In this document: one piece after another, positions 8,481 through 19,501 of the stretch
How the letters are laid out: every line of letters begins with the position of its first letter
Position numbering within the stretch: the stretch's first letter is position 1
DNA from: Paucibacter sp. B2R-40
GTDB lineage: Bacteria > Pseudomonadota > Gammaproteobacteria > Burkholderiales > Burkholderiaceae_C
Reading direction: 5' to 3'
Length of the DNA stretch: 64,000 nt
Assembly (NCBI RefSeq): GCF_025717555.1
Contig: NZ_JAJIRP010000002.1
Coordinates: 186,001-250,000 of the forward strand
Notes under the pieces: generated by a model
The model's input: the letters and a program-made list of their open reading frames with translations, nothing else
Told to the model about the DNA's origin: nothing
Database searches by the model: none
Made by a program: the position numbers and the translations under genes

Positions 8481-9164
8481 ATGACGCGTCTCAAGGGGCC
8501 GGCTAGACCCGCCCGCACGCTCTTGCTCGGCTGCGTCCTCACGGTGCATTTGATCGCCGGCTGGGCTCTCTGGCAGTTCGTCGGCGTGCGAACCCAAGCG
8601 CTCAAGCCCGAACCCATCGTGCTGAGTCTGATTGCCGCCGCCCCACCCCTGGCCTCGAACCAGTTGCCGCAACGCCAGCCGAAGAGCAGCAATACACATG
8701 AACCACTGAGGCCCTTGACTGCGCCACCGGTCGAAAACCTTGCTATGCCAACGCCGAGTTCGGTCCCCGCTCTTGTCGAGGTTTCGCCCCAAGCGTCGCC
8801 GCCAGCGATCGCGCCCCAACTTGAAGCGCCGCATCACATTGCTGCGCCGTCAATCGCACCGATTACCGCCGCCGGTCCGCGCCAAGTTGCGGCCAGTGCG
8901 GTGCGATATCTGGTCGAGCCACAAATGACGGTGCCGCTGCTCTCGCGCCGCTTGGGCGAATCGGGCGTCGTTCACCTGCGCATCGTGGTCGACGCACGCG
9001 GGCACCTGAAGGAGGCAAGCTTGAAAAAGTCTGCTGGCTTTGCTCGCCTGGATCAACAAGCGCTGCAAGACATTCGCTCGGCACGCTTCGCGCCCTATCT
9101 TGAGAACGGGCAAGCGGTCGAATGGGAAACCGTCGCGCTATTGGCCTACGAGCTCGATCGCTAG
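8481..9164 (+). CDS. TonB family protein (energy transducer)
   Basis: This 227-residue protein has a short cytoplasmic start, a single membrane anchor (about residues 12-33, LLLGCVLTVHLIAGWALW), a Pro/Ala-rich periplasmic spacer and a C-terminal TonB domain with LSRRLGESGVVHLRIVVDA, LKKSAGFARLDQQALQDIRS and RFAPY. TonB couples the inner-membrane proton gradient to outer-membrane receptors. No exbB/exbD lie beside it, so it must share a complex made elsewhere. The ATG at 8481 gives a normal anchor; an upstream in-frame start would add 34 low-complexity residues. A Fur-like box precedes it. It could energise the GalNAc-locus receptor as well as siderophore receptors, but nothing here shows that. 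Confidence 0.88.
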   Translation: MTRLKGPARPARTLLLGCVLTVHLIAGWALWQFVGVRTQALKPEPIVLSLIAAAPPLASNQLPQRQPKSSNTHEPLRPLTAPPVENLAMPTPSSVPALVEVSPQASPPAIAPQLEAPHHIAAPSIAPITAAGPRQVAASAVRYLVEPQMTVPLLSRRLGESGVVHLRIVVDARGHLKEASLKKSAGFARLDQQALQDIRSARFAPYLENGQAVEWETVALLAYELDR

Positions 9165-9524
9165 TCCTCCCGTCACGCCGCGCCGGCCCCAAGCACACCT
9201 CTTCGAGGCTAAAACATAACCCCATATTCAATGACCTAAAAGTCGAATGCGGTGTACGGCAAACACGCAGCGCGGCGTGGGCCTGGCACCGGTACTCAGC
9301 TCCAATTCAAGGGCAAATTTTCAACAAGTGATGCGGGTGCGCGACACCTAGGGTAAACAGGCTGCATTTCGATGTGAGATTGGGCTCGCTTCCCCTATGA
9401 AAGCCTTCTCAAGCGCCTAGTGCCGCAGTACCATCGCCCCTGCTAGGTGCTAGAGAGAATTGAAGGCTTATGCGGCCTTCACCCAGAACCAGCACATCAA
9501 CAACTTTTGATGGAGAGAATTGAA
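9165..9524. other. Intergenic region between tonB and the SWIB gene
   Basis: This 360-base stretch has no convincing gene. Its only clear structure is a short direct repeat: GAGAGAATTGAA occurs near 9452 and again near 9513, the second copy serving as the Shine-Dalgarno region of the SWIB gene. The promoter of that gene presumably lies here. Confidence 0.5.
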
Positions 9525-9974
9525 ATGGCAACTGCAAAGAAGGCCGCGCCCGCTAAGAAAGCGGCTGCGACCCCCAAGGCCGCACCGGCGAAAAAAGTAG
9601 CTGCGGCTCCAGCCGTCAAGGCGGTCAAAGCTGCGGCGCCGGCCAAGAAGGCCGCTCCTGCGAAGAAAGCTGCTGCGGTCAAAAAGGCTCCGGCCGCCAA
9701 GAAGGATGCCGCTCCTGCAAAGAAGCGCACCCCGAATGCAGCATTCATGAAGGCCTTGACGCCTAGCGCCGCCTTGGCCGCCATCGTCGGCGCAGCTCCG
9801 CTGCCGCGCACCGATGTGACCAAGAAGGTCTGGGAATACATCAAGAAACACAATCTGCAAGATGCCGTGCAAAAGCGCATCATCGTTGCCGACGCGGCGC
9901 TGAAGGAAATCTTCGGCAAGGCAAAAGCAGATATGTTCGAAATGACCAAGCTGATCAACAGTCACCTGAAGTAA
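9525..9974 (+). CDS. SWIB/MDM2 domain protein with histone H1-like Lys/Ala tail
   Basis: The 149-residue product has two parts. Residues 1-70 are Lys/Ala/Pro-rich repeats of the AAPAKKAA kind, resembling bacterial histone H1-like DNA-binding tails. Residues 71-149 (FMKALTPSAALAAIVG, TKKVWEYIKKHNLQD, RIIVADAALKEIFGK, MFEMTKLINSHL) form a SWIB domain, a fold best known from eukaryotic chromatin remodellers and also common in Burkholderiales and Chlamydiae. A nucleoid-associated role is likely but not proven. The ATG at 9525 is preceded by GGAGAGA at good spacing; an upstream in-frame start lacks this. A terminator follows. Confidence 0.9.
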   Translation: MATAKKAAPAKKAAATPKAAPAKKVAAAPAVKAVKAAAPAKKAAPAKKAAAVKKAPAAKKDAAPAKKRTPNAAFMKALTPSAALAAIVGAAPLPRTDVTKKVWEYIKKHNLQDAVQKRIIVADAALKEIFGKAKADMFEMTKLINSHLK

Positions 9975-10058
9975 TGCGTGAGCCCGATGGGCGATCGTGC
10001 AATCGTGTGAATGGGCCGCTGCCTGCTTGCCCGATCGCAGCACCCTAGCCCAAGACAG

Positions 10059-10085
10059 GAGGCCCGCTCAGCCGGGTCTTTTTTT
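10059..10085 (+). terminator. Rho-independent terminator after the SWIB gene
   Basis: AGGCCCG pairs with CGGGTCT (one G-T wobble) around a short loop and is followed by a run of T residues. It ends just before the converging response-regulator gene. Confidence 0.8.
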
Positions 10086-10095
10086 CGCCCGTTTT

Positions 10096-10476
10096 TTAGG
10101 GCAAGGCGCCTTGCAAAGCGTCGACCATCTTCAGCACATCGATGGGTTTGACCCAATAGTCGCTGAACCCCGCAGCGCGAGCTGCCTCAACTTGGTCCGG
10201 CAGATCATCGGCCGACAGCGCCACACAATGCAGTGTCGAGCCGCGCGCAACGTTGCGCAAATGCGTCAGCAATTCCAGCCCCGTCATATCGGGCAGATTC
10301 ATATCAATCAGCAAGAGGTCGGGCCGCAAGCTTTCGAGCAGCGCCAAGGCCTGGGCGCCGTCCTCGGCACATTCCAGGCGCCAACCGGGCAGACGCCGAA
10401 AGACCTCCTCCATCAACACGAGGTTGATGCGGTCGTCTTCAACATAGAGCACGAGGCGGGCTGGGGCCGAGAGCAT
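10096..10476 (-). CDS. Single-domain response regulator
   Basis: The 126-residue product is a bare receiver domain: acidic pocket VEDD near residue 13, phosphorylation Asp in LLIDMNLPDMTG near residue 56, the conserved switch serine in ALSAD and Lys in VKPID. It has no output domain, so it would act by protein contact or as a phosphate relay partner. The loop pattern (VEDDRINLVLMEEVFRRLPG, NLPDMTGLELL) is typical of receivers found at the end of hybrid kinases. No kinase gene is adjacent. The ATG at 10476 fits a compact receiver; a longer frame upstream adds 24 unlikely residues. Confidence 0.88.
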   Translation of the reverse strand: MLSAPARLVLYVEDDRINLVLMEEVFRRLPGWRLECAEDGAQALALLESLRPDLLLIDMNLPDMTGLELLTHLRNVARGSTLHCVALSADDLPDQVEAARAAGFSDYWVKPIDVLKMVDALQGALP

Positions 10477-10863
10477 GAGAATTTGAGCGATCTGGTCAGT
10501 TGCAAAGCCCGAGCAGGTTAGCAGCGATTTACCTACCGCGCACCCCAAGAACCCCGCGGCACTGAAAAACGACAGGCAAGTGAGCGGCTTTTTTGCTCAT
10601 CGGCGTCCGCGCGTATCAACGCAACAAGAAATGAAGTTCCGATTGATTTCAGGGTAAGCGTGAATTAACACACCTCCCTGCCTCGGCCGCAGGGGCCCGC
10701 GAGCACTTTAACTGCCCTAGGGTTATTACACTCTTGACATCGCAGATCGAGGGAAAAGACTGGTTTTCCCCGCTCCATTCAAGACTGCTTTACTGGTTTT
10801 TTGAAAGTGTCGACGGCATTGCCGCCCACAGCCTGCGGGCTAAATTTGACGGAATTTGAAAAA
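10477..10863. other. Divergent intergenic region
   Basis: This 387-base gap separates the leftward response regulator from the rightward PEP-CTERM gene and should hold both promoters. I see no RNA gene, repeat or clear operator in it. A ribosome-binding-like GACGGAA lies just before the PEP-CTERM start. Confidence 0.4.
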
Positions 10864-11655
10864 ATGTCTTTGCTAGCATCGATTGCTCTTGCCGCTTCTA
10901 GTGCAGCGTCTGGCGCTACCTTGCCAAACTGTTCATGGGACAAGCCCGGCGTCAACCCCTTCATGGGTGACTTTTCGGCGGCCGTCGACCGCTACAAAGA
11001 TATCCCCGCACCAGTGCGGGCAAAGCTGAAAGAGCGCATGCTCAAGCGCGACTACGACGAGTTGGTCACCATCAAGCGCGACAGCATTGAAGGCCAAGCC
11101 CAGTACGGCAGCGCCATCACCGATATGCACTTTGGCGCCAACAGTGTCTGCAAAACGGTCAGCCGCGCCAAGTGGACGCAGGCCTACGAAGAGCGCGGGC
11201 TGGTCTATTGCGAGCAAGGTCAGTGCATCTTGGTGCCGACCGTTTGTCGCAATGTCAGCCGAATTCAGCGCATCGCACCACGCGCCGCCGGGCCCGGCGC
11301 AGGAAGCAGTGTGGCCTCCTCGACGCAGGATGCACAAGGACCGTTGGAGTTGGACCCGACTGCGGCCGGTCCGGTGGCCAGCCCAGGAAGCTTCGCCCAG
11401 ATTGCAGGCGGATCGGGCTTTGAGGGCGGCCCCGTGCTGACGCCTGGGCTGAGTGCACCAGGTGGCGGTGGCGGCTTTCCAGGCTTGGGCGGTGGCGGTG
11501 GTGGGATTGGCGGCGGCGGCGGTGGTGGCGGCTTGATTCCGACCCTGCCCCCTGGTCCACCAGCACCCCCCATCCCAGAACCCTCGACCTGGGCCATGCT
11601 GATGGCAGGCTTGTTTGCTGTGGGCTTTATCGCCCGCCGCCGCAAGCTCGGCTGA
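10864..11655 (+). CDS. MHFG-type PEP-CTERM sorting domain protein
   Basis: This 263-residue exported protein has a signal peptide (MSLLASIALAASSAASGA), a helical cysteine-containing domain (about 20-135) with MHFGANSVCKTVSR, a motif I associate with the MHFG family of PEP-CTERM proteins, a Gly-rich spacer (near 200-225) and the C-terminal sorting signal PEPSTWAMLMAGLFAVGFIARRRK. Exosortase is expected to cleave at PEP and place the protein on the cell surface or in extracellular matrix. The exosortase is not in the window. The function of the domain is unknown; the paired cysteines (LPNCSW, SVCKTV, VYCEQGQC, VCRNV) suggest disulfides. The ATG at 10864 begins the signal peptide; a TTG at 10801 is rejected. 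Confidence 0.85.
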   Translation: MSLLASIALAASSAASGATLPNCSWDKPGVNPFMGDFSAAVDRYKDIPAPVRAKLKERMLKRDYDELVTIKRDSIEGQAQYGSAITDMHFGANSVCKTVSRAKWTQAYEERGLVYCEQGQCILVPTVCRNVSRIQRIAPRAAGPGAGSSVASSTQDAQGPLELDPTAAGPVASPGSFAQIAGGSGFEGGPVLTPGLSAPGGGGGFPGLGGGGGGIGGGGGGGGLIPTLPPGPPAPPIPEPSTWAMLMAGLFAVGFIARRRKLG

Positions 11656-11662
11656 GCAAGGC

Positions 11663-11667
<5 letters not shown>
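11651..11667. terminator. Symmetric hairpin spanning the two converging stop codons
   Basis: GCTGAGC and GCTCAGC form a perfect 7-bp stem around AAG. The stop codon of the PEP-CTERM gene lies in one arm and that of uvrA, on the other strand, in the other arm. There is no T run, so terminator activity is uncertain. Confidence 0.4.
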
Positions 11668-14620
<2,953 letters not shown>

Positions 14621-14882
14621 GGTGTACACAGGGCGAAGCAACCTGACATCATAGGGCGAAGGCGTCAAAGTGCACAAACAGACCCATTCCTGCAGGCAAA
14701 GGGTCGCGTTCCAAGCTCGGGTAAACCCTCTATCGGCCGCAGACGCAGGCCACGCGCAAGTGCCGTCATTTCGTCGCATGACCATGGCGGCAGGCTCAGC
14801 GCTTGCCGATACTGAGTTCAACGAAGCAGGCATTGACACCCCAAAGCAGCCGCTTCGATGTTCACTCAAGGAGCCCCTCATC

Positions 14883-15113
14883 ATGCGTACTCAAGCCTTC
14901 GTTGCCTTCATTCTTGCCGCCGCTTCATTTACTGCCAGCGCCCAAGGCGAGGCACCAAAGCCCGAGCAATTGGAGCGGGTCGTCGTCAGCGGCAAGGCGG
15001 TTCGATCCGAGCTCGTGCAATTGCCGCGCGTCGTCGTCACCGGCCTGAGCGTCAACAGCCAGATGCAGCAGCTCTTGTTGGCCTCGGCAAAACCAGCGCT
15101 GCGCCGTATTTAA
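14883..15113 (+). CDS. Small secreted protein with two LxRVVVxG motifs
   Basis: This 76-residue protein has a clear signal peptide (residues 1-20, ending ASA) and a strong ribosome site (AAGGAG) before ATG 14883. The mature part has two copies of a short motif: [11 protein letters not shown] (29-39) and [11 protein letters not shown] (46-56). The motif resembles the stretch that precedes the plug of TonB-dependent receptors (LDRVEITGSS in the receptor at 30654), but no barrel follows. I do not know its function. A second tiny secreted protein at 38173 ends in a related motif. Confidence 0.7.
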   Translation: MRTQAFVAFILAAASFTASAQGEAPKPEQLERVVVSGKAVRSELVQLPRVVVTGLSVNSQMQQLLLASAKPALRRI

Positions 15114-15147
15114 TATTCGCGACCCTATCCCTGACAATAGCGCCAGC

Positions 15148-15165
15148 GGGGTCGGTCCTGACCCC
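15148..15165. repeat. REP-like palindrome
   Basis: GGGGTC (15148-15153) and GACCCC (15160-15165) flank GGTCCT. Short GGGGTC/GACCCC palindromes of this kind recur in many proteobacterial genomes as REP-type elements. Only one copy is seen here, so repeat status is an inference; it may also act as a weak terminator for the small upstream gene. Confidence 0.4.
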
Positions 15166-15195
15166 TTCCAGCTTTGTTGATCAGGGGACAGACGA

Positions 15196-16425
15196 GTGAC
15201 AGAAGAAACCCGCAAGCGCAGATCATGGCTTGACGGCTTTATGGCCTACGCCTTGCCGAGCGGTCTGAGCGAAGCTCAGGTGCGCGACAACATCGTCATA
15301 CTCGATCAACTGCTTTATGCGCTGTGGGATTTGGGCGAAAACCTGATCTTCGCCTGGACCCCGGCCGAGGGTGGTCAAAGCGGCTTGCGACTGCTTGTCG
15401 CACCTCATCCGCTGCTGACCGAATTCACCCAAGCCGCACCTGACCCGCAAGAAGCCTTGCGGCGTGGCCGGGTGCTGGATGAGCTGCTGGGCAATCAGGC
15501 GCATCTGCCCGCTGATCAATTCGAGCAAACTGCGGCCGAGCTGGGCCTGACGCCGCAATTCATCGTCCTGCCCTTCGCGCCACAAACCGGCCTCGGGCTG
15601 GACTTGATTGCCGCCATCGTGGCCCGTTATGGCATTCGACTGGTCGAAGACCGGGCGGTGATTCTCTTTGACGCGGTCGGCTTTTCGTTGCTGACGCCGC
15701 TGCAGCAGGTGGTGCAGCTCAACAGCCTGTCCTGTTCGGTCAACGCCGCCTATGCCAAGCTGCTGGACCGCGAGATCAATATCAATTTCGCACGCACCAC
15801 CACCGGCGATGGCTTCTACATCTGGAACCGCATGCGCGGCATCGAGGCCAATGTCGAGCTCTACCAGCTCTTGCAATTCATCCTGGCCGATAACGCCTTG
15901 GCGCGTGAGCGGGCGCGCCGGCCCGAATCGGTGCCGCAATTGCGCGCGGCCTTCCACGTCGGCTCGCACTACGAGTTCTATCAAAGCGAAGGCCTGAACC
16001 CGACCTCGTTCAGCTATTTGGTCGGGCAGGTGACGATAGAGCTGGCCCGCATGATAGAGCGCGCGCTGCCGGGGCAGATTCTGCTCGGCAAGTTCAATAC
16101 CCTGATGCGCGATGAACATAGCGGCGAGATCCAGCGCATCGACTCGGTGGACTTTGTCGAGCGCACACGCCGCCCGCTGAAAGCCCTGAACGGCCTGACC
16201 CTGGCCGGTGCCGAGATCGATGAAATTGCCTGTTACTTGACCGGCAACCGCAACGCGGCCGGCGACTTTGGCATCAGCGAGTTTGAAATCAGCGACAAAC
16301 ATGGCCGGCCGCACCGGGTCTATAACGCCAAGATCAATATTCATCGCCGCCTTGGCCAGCCCGTTTACCTGGGCCTGCGCGAGGAAGATCTGCCGGCTTT
16401 TTCCGCGCCATTGCTGCATGCCTAG
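15196..16425 (+). CDS. Protein with divergent class III nucleotidyl cyclase-like domain
   Basis: This 409-residue cytoplasmic protein starts at GTG 15196. Residues about 150-305 look like a class III cyclase homology domain: VILFDAVGFSLLTPLQQVVQ (about 154-173) carries the first metal-binding Asp, FARTTTGDGFYIW (near 203) the second, and QVTIELARMIERALPGQILL resembles the region that normally holds the Asn/Arg transition-state pair, here without the Asn. The N-terminal 140 residues and C-terminal 100 residues match nothing I recognise. It is followed after 42 bases by a second cyclase-domain gene, so the two are probably co-transcribed. Catalytic activity is doubtful; a sensory or dimerising role is possible. 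Confidence 0.6.
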   Translation: MTEETRKRRSWLDGFMAYALPSGLSEAQVRDNIVILDQLLYALWDLGENLIFAWTPAEGGQSGLRLLVAPHPLLTEFTQAAPDPQEALRRGRVLDELLGNQAHLPADQFEQTAAELGLTPQFIVLPFAPQTGLGLDLIAAIVARYGIRLVEDRAVILFDAVGFSLLTPLQQVVQLNSLSCSVNAAYAKLLDREININFARTTTGDGFYIWNRMRGIEANVELYQLLQFILADNALARERARRPESVPQLRAAFHVGSHYEFYQSEGLNPTSFSYLVGQVTIELARMIERALPGQILLGKFNTLMRDEHSGEIQRIDSVDFVERTRRPLKALNGLTLAGAEIDEIACYLTGNRNAAGDFGISEFEISDKHGRPHRVYNAKINIHRRLGQPVYLGLREEDLPAFSAPLLHA

Positions 16426-16467
16426 CGGCTGGTCACCCTATGATGGGGTGACTAAAGACACCCGCCC

Positions 16468-19400
16468 ATGATCCAGCCCACCGATCGCACGCCGGCGCCG
16501 CAAGCGCCGGGCGAGCGCCGCAATCTCACCGTGCTGTTTGCCGATCTCTCCGAGTCAACCCGACTCGCAGACGCCATGCAGGCTGAGCATTACGCGCTGA
16601 TGTTGCGCGAGTTGCGCGCGCTCTACCAAAGCGTGGTGCCGCGGCATGGAGGCACGGTCGTGCGGATTCAGGGCGACGGCATGCTGGCCATCTTCGGCCA
16701 CCCGCTCATGCGGGAAGACGATGGGCGGCGCGCCACCGAGGCCGCACTTGAATTGCACCAGTTGGTACGCCTGATGCGCCCGCCCAGCTCTTGCTCACAG
16801 TGGCCACATGGCCAAGACTTGAGCCTGCACTCGGGCATCCACGCCGGCATCGTCTTGATCGAAGAAGGTGACGCGGTCAGGGGCCGATTCGACTTGCTGG
16901 GCAATACGCCGAATTTCGCGGCACGCCTGTCCGACCAGGCCGGCGCGGATGAAATCCTCGTCAGTGAAGAAACCCTCGGGCTGCAAAGCCATTACTTCCA
17001 AACCAGTGAGCGTCGGGCGGTGCATCTGAAGGGCCGCGCCAGCGCGCTGGCGGTCTACGCCATCAAGGGCCGGGCCGCCATTGGTCGGCGCTTCGAGGCC
17101 AGCCAACAGCGTGGTTTGGCGCCGTTTGTGGGGCGCCAAGCGGAACTGCTGCAACTGGAGCTGGCGCTGGCCGAAGCACAGCAGGGCCGGCCGCGCTGGA
17201 TCAGCATTCGCGCCAATGCCGGGGTCGGCAAGACCCGCTTAACTGAGGAATTCCTGCAGCGCGCCTGCACCACGCATTGCCAAGTGCAGCGCGGCTATTG
17301 CGAGAGCTATTTGAGCGCCGAGCCGCTGCAGCCCTATTTGCAGATCTTGCGAACTTTGGCCGCGCAAGGCCTGGGCATTGCCGCCTCGCTATTGACGGCC
17401 GACGCCCCGGCGCGTCCAGCCGGACTCTTGCAATTGCTGGCTGCCATGGCACGCCAGACCCCGCAGCTGATTTTCATTGATGACCTGCAATGGGCCGATG
17501 ACGCCAGCCTCTCACTGCTGCATCGATTGCACGCACTGGCGCGCGAACAGCAGCTCCCACTGATGCTGCTGACCGCCACCCGGCCGCTGGAGACCGAGCT
17601 GCCCGATGGCGGCGCCATGGTGCTGGAGCTGGCGCCATTTGATGCCGCCGACGCAGCGCAGGCCATTGTTCAGCTGCTGCCCGACACCGACCCCTTTGTC
17701 GCGCTTGATATTCAGCGCCATGCCGGCGGCAACCCGCTGTTCATCGAGGAGTTGTGCCATGCGATCAAGCATGAACATGCGGGCCGCCGGGCGCTCATAC
17801 GCCCCCGCGCCGACTCGGCAGGTCAGGCCTGGCTGGCGGCCCTGACGCTGTCACGCGTCGCGCGTTTGGCACCCGAGCAAGCGACCGTACTGCGCGCCGC
17901 AGCGGTCATTGGCAACATAATTCCGAGCTGGTTGCTGCAGCGCCTGACTGGTTGCACCGAGCAAGACCCGGCCGTGCTGGCACTGGCCGAGCGAGACTTC
18001 GTCTTCCCGGATCGGCGCGCCGGCTTCTTTCGCTTCAAGCACGGCTTGACCCGCGACGTGGTCTACGAGTCGATTGGCTGGCATGAACGTCAGGCCATGC
18101 ACCGCCATATCGCGGCCGAGCTGCGCTCGCAAGTGCATGACACGCCGCGCCAAGCCACTGATGAGTTGCTGGGCTACCACGCGGCGGCGGCCGAGCAATG
18201 GGAAGACGCCGCGCTGCATGCCGAACGCGCCGGCGATCAGGCCTTGGCCGCCTCGGCACTGGACCGCGCCAAGAAGCAATACCGCGCGGCGCTGGCGGCC
18301 TTGGACCATTTGCCCGGCTGCAACGCAATTGAGGCACGCTGGGTGGCCATCGCTCAGCGCTTTGGCATCGCGTGCGTATTCGATGCCTCAAGAGCCGATC
18401 TGCGCGTGCTGGAACGTGCCGTGCAACTGGCCCAGCGCAGCGGTGAGGCTGAACTGGTAGCGCGTGCAGATTATTGGTTAGGCTATGCCAGCTATGCGCT
18501 GGGCGAAGTGCGCGCCGGCCTCTTGCATTGCGAGCGCGGACTGCTGGTGGCGCAGGCCAATCGCCAACACCATGCCGCCCTGCTCGCGCAATTGCACGGC
18601 ACCAAGGGCCAACTCTTGGCCGCTGCGGCGGACTACCCAGCTGCCCTGGTTTTGCTGGACCAAGCGATCGCTTTTTTGCGGCCCTTGCATCTTGCTACCG
18701 CGCCGCCGGGCCCGCCCGCCCGCCCGGCCGTGGGCCTGGCCTATTCGCTCGCTTGCCGCGCCTATGTCCTGGGCGACCAGGGCCACTTTGTCGGTGCGCA
18801 CGCTTGCTTTGACGAGGCCTTGGCCATCATTCAGGGTTCCAACCATGCGGTCGAAGCCTCGGTGCAGGGTTGGCGCGCGGCGGTATTTCTTTGGCAAGGC
18901 CGCTGGCCCGAAGCACAGCAGGCAGCGGCCGAAGCGCACCGCATCGGGGGCTTGGTGAGGAGCCTATTCACTTACGCCATGGGTCATGCGGTCGGCGCCT
19001 ATGCGGCCTGGCAGACCGAGCGCTCACCGGATGCCGCGCATGGTTTGCACGCTGCAGCGAACTGGCTGGCACCGCGCGGCGGCGGCCTGTTCAGTTCGCT
19101 GATTCATGGATGGTTGGCCGAAGTGCTGGCCGAGCAAGGTGACGCTCCTGGTGCGCGACGCCATATCGCGCAGGCCTTGCGGCGCGCCCGCCAGCGTGAC
19201 TGGATAGGCGTGGCGATGGCCTACCGGGCGGCGGCGCGCATGGCGGCCGGGGCCGAACAGGCGGCTCGAGCGCAGCGCTACCTGGCCAAAGCCCAGGCCG
19301 TGGCCGAACTGCGCGGATCGGCGCACGAAGCTGCCGTCAATCAACTATGCGCAGCCGAACTCGCACTCGCCCTGGGTCAGCCTGCGCAGCGCTTGCTGGG

Positions 19401-19479
19401 CCAGGCTGCGGCATCTTTTGAGACCTTGGACATGGCCTGGCATCTGCAGAACACCCGGCGCTTGATGGCTAGCGTTTGA
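16468..19479 (+). CDS. Class III adenylate/guanylate cyclase fused to AAA ATPase and TPR repeats
   Basis: The 1003-residue product has three parts. Residues 18-195 form a cyclase catalytic domain with both metal Asp residues (LFADLSESTRL near 25-33, RIQGDGMLAIFG near 70) and NTPNFAARL, which supplies the Asn/Arg pair, so it may be active. Residues about 215-520 are a STAND-type P-loop ATPase with PFVGRQAELLQLE, Walker A NAGVGKTRL (near 251) and Walker B LIFIDDLQWAD (near 335). Residues 580-1003 are Ala-rich helical repeats, probably TPR. This architecture is common in soil bacteria, but ligands are usually unknown. Start ATG 16468. It ends 22 bases from the stop of the converging MFS gene. 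Confidence 0.85.
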   Translation: MIQPTDRTPAPQAPGERRNLTVLFADLSESTRLADAMQAEHYALMLRELRALYQSVVPRHGGTVVRIQGDGMLAIFGHPLMREDDGRRATEAALELHQLVRLMRPPSSCSQWPHGQDLSLHSGIHAGIVLIEEGDAVRGRFDLLGNTPNFAARLSDQAGADEILVSEETLGLQSHYFQTSERRAVHLKGRASALAVYAIKGRAAIGRRFEASQQRGLAPFVGRQAELLQLELALAEAQQGRPRWISIRANAGVGKTRLTEEFLQRACTTHCQVQRGYCESYLSAEPLQPYLQILRTLAAQGLGIAASLLTADAPARPAGLLQLLAAMARQTPQLIFIDDLQWADDASLSLLHRLHALAREQQLPLMLLTATRPLETELPDGGAMVLELAPFDAADAAQAIVQLLPDTDPFVALDIQRHAGGNPLFIEELCHAIKHEHAGRRALIRPRADSAGQAWLAALTLSRVARLAPEQATVLRAAAVIGNIIPSWLLQRLTGCTEQDPAVLALAERDFVFPDRRAGFFRFKHGLTRDVVYESIGWHERQAMHRHIAAELRSQVHDTPRQATDELLGYHAAAAEQWEDAALHAERAGDQALAASALDRAKKQYRAALAALDHLPGCNAIEARWVAIAQRFGIACVFDASRADLRVLERAVQLAQRSGEAELVARADYWLGYASYALGEVRAGLLHCERGLLVAQANRQHHAALLAQLHGTKGQLLAAAADYPAALVLLDQAIAFLRPLHLATAPPGPPARPAVGLAYSLACRAYVLGDQGHFVGAHACFDEALAIIQGSNHAVEASVQGWRAAVFLWQGRWPEAQQAAAEAHRIGGLVRSLFTYAMGHAVGAYAAWQTERSPDAAHGLHAAANWLAPRGGGLFSSLIHGWLAEVLAEQGDAPGARRHIAQALRRARQRDWIGVAMAYRAAARMAAGAEQAARAQRYLAKAQAVAELRGSAHEAAVNQLCAAELALALGQPAQRLLGQAAASFETLDMAWHLQNTRRLMASV

Positions 19480-19501
19480 AGCAACTCAAACTTCAGCGCC
19501 T

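Noticed and set aside
9530-9720. Repetitive stretch that could be taken for a tandem repeat or CRISPR-like array
   Set aside because: It codes for the Lys/Ala tail of the SWIB protein; the DNA units are irregular and there are no spacers.
11460-11540. G-rich low-complexity tract
   Set aside because: It encodes the Gly-rich linker of the PEP-CTERM protein rather than a separate structural element.
15196-16425. Treating the 15196 protein as an active adenylate cyclase
   Set aside because: The transition-state Asn is not evident and large flanking regions are unassigned, so only a cyclase-like domain is claimed.
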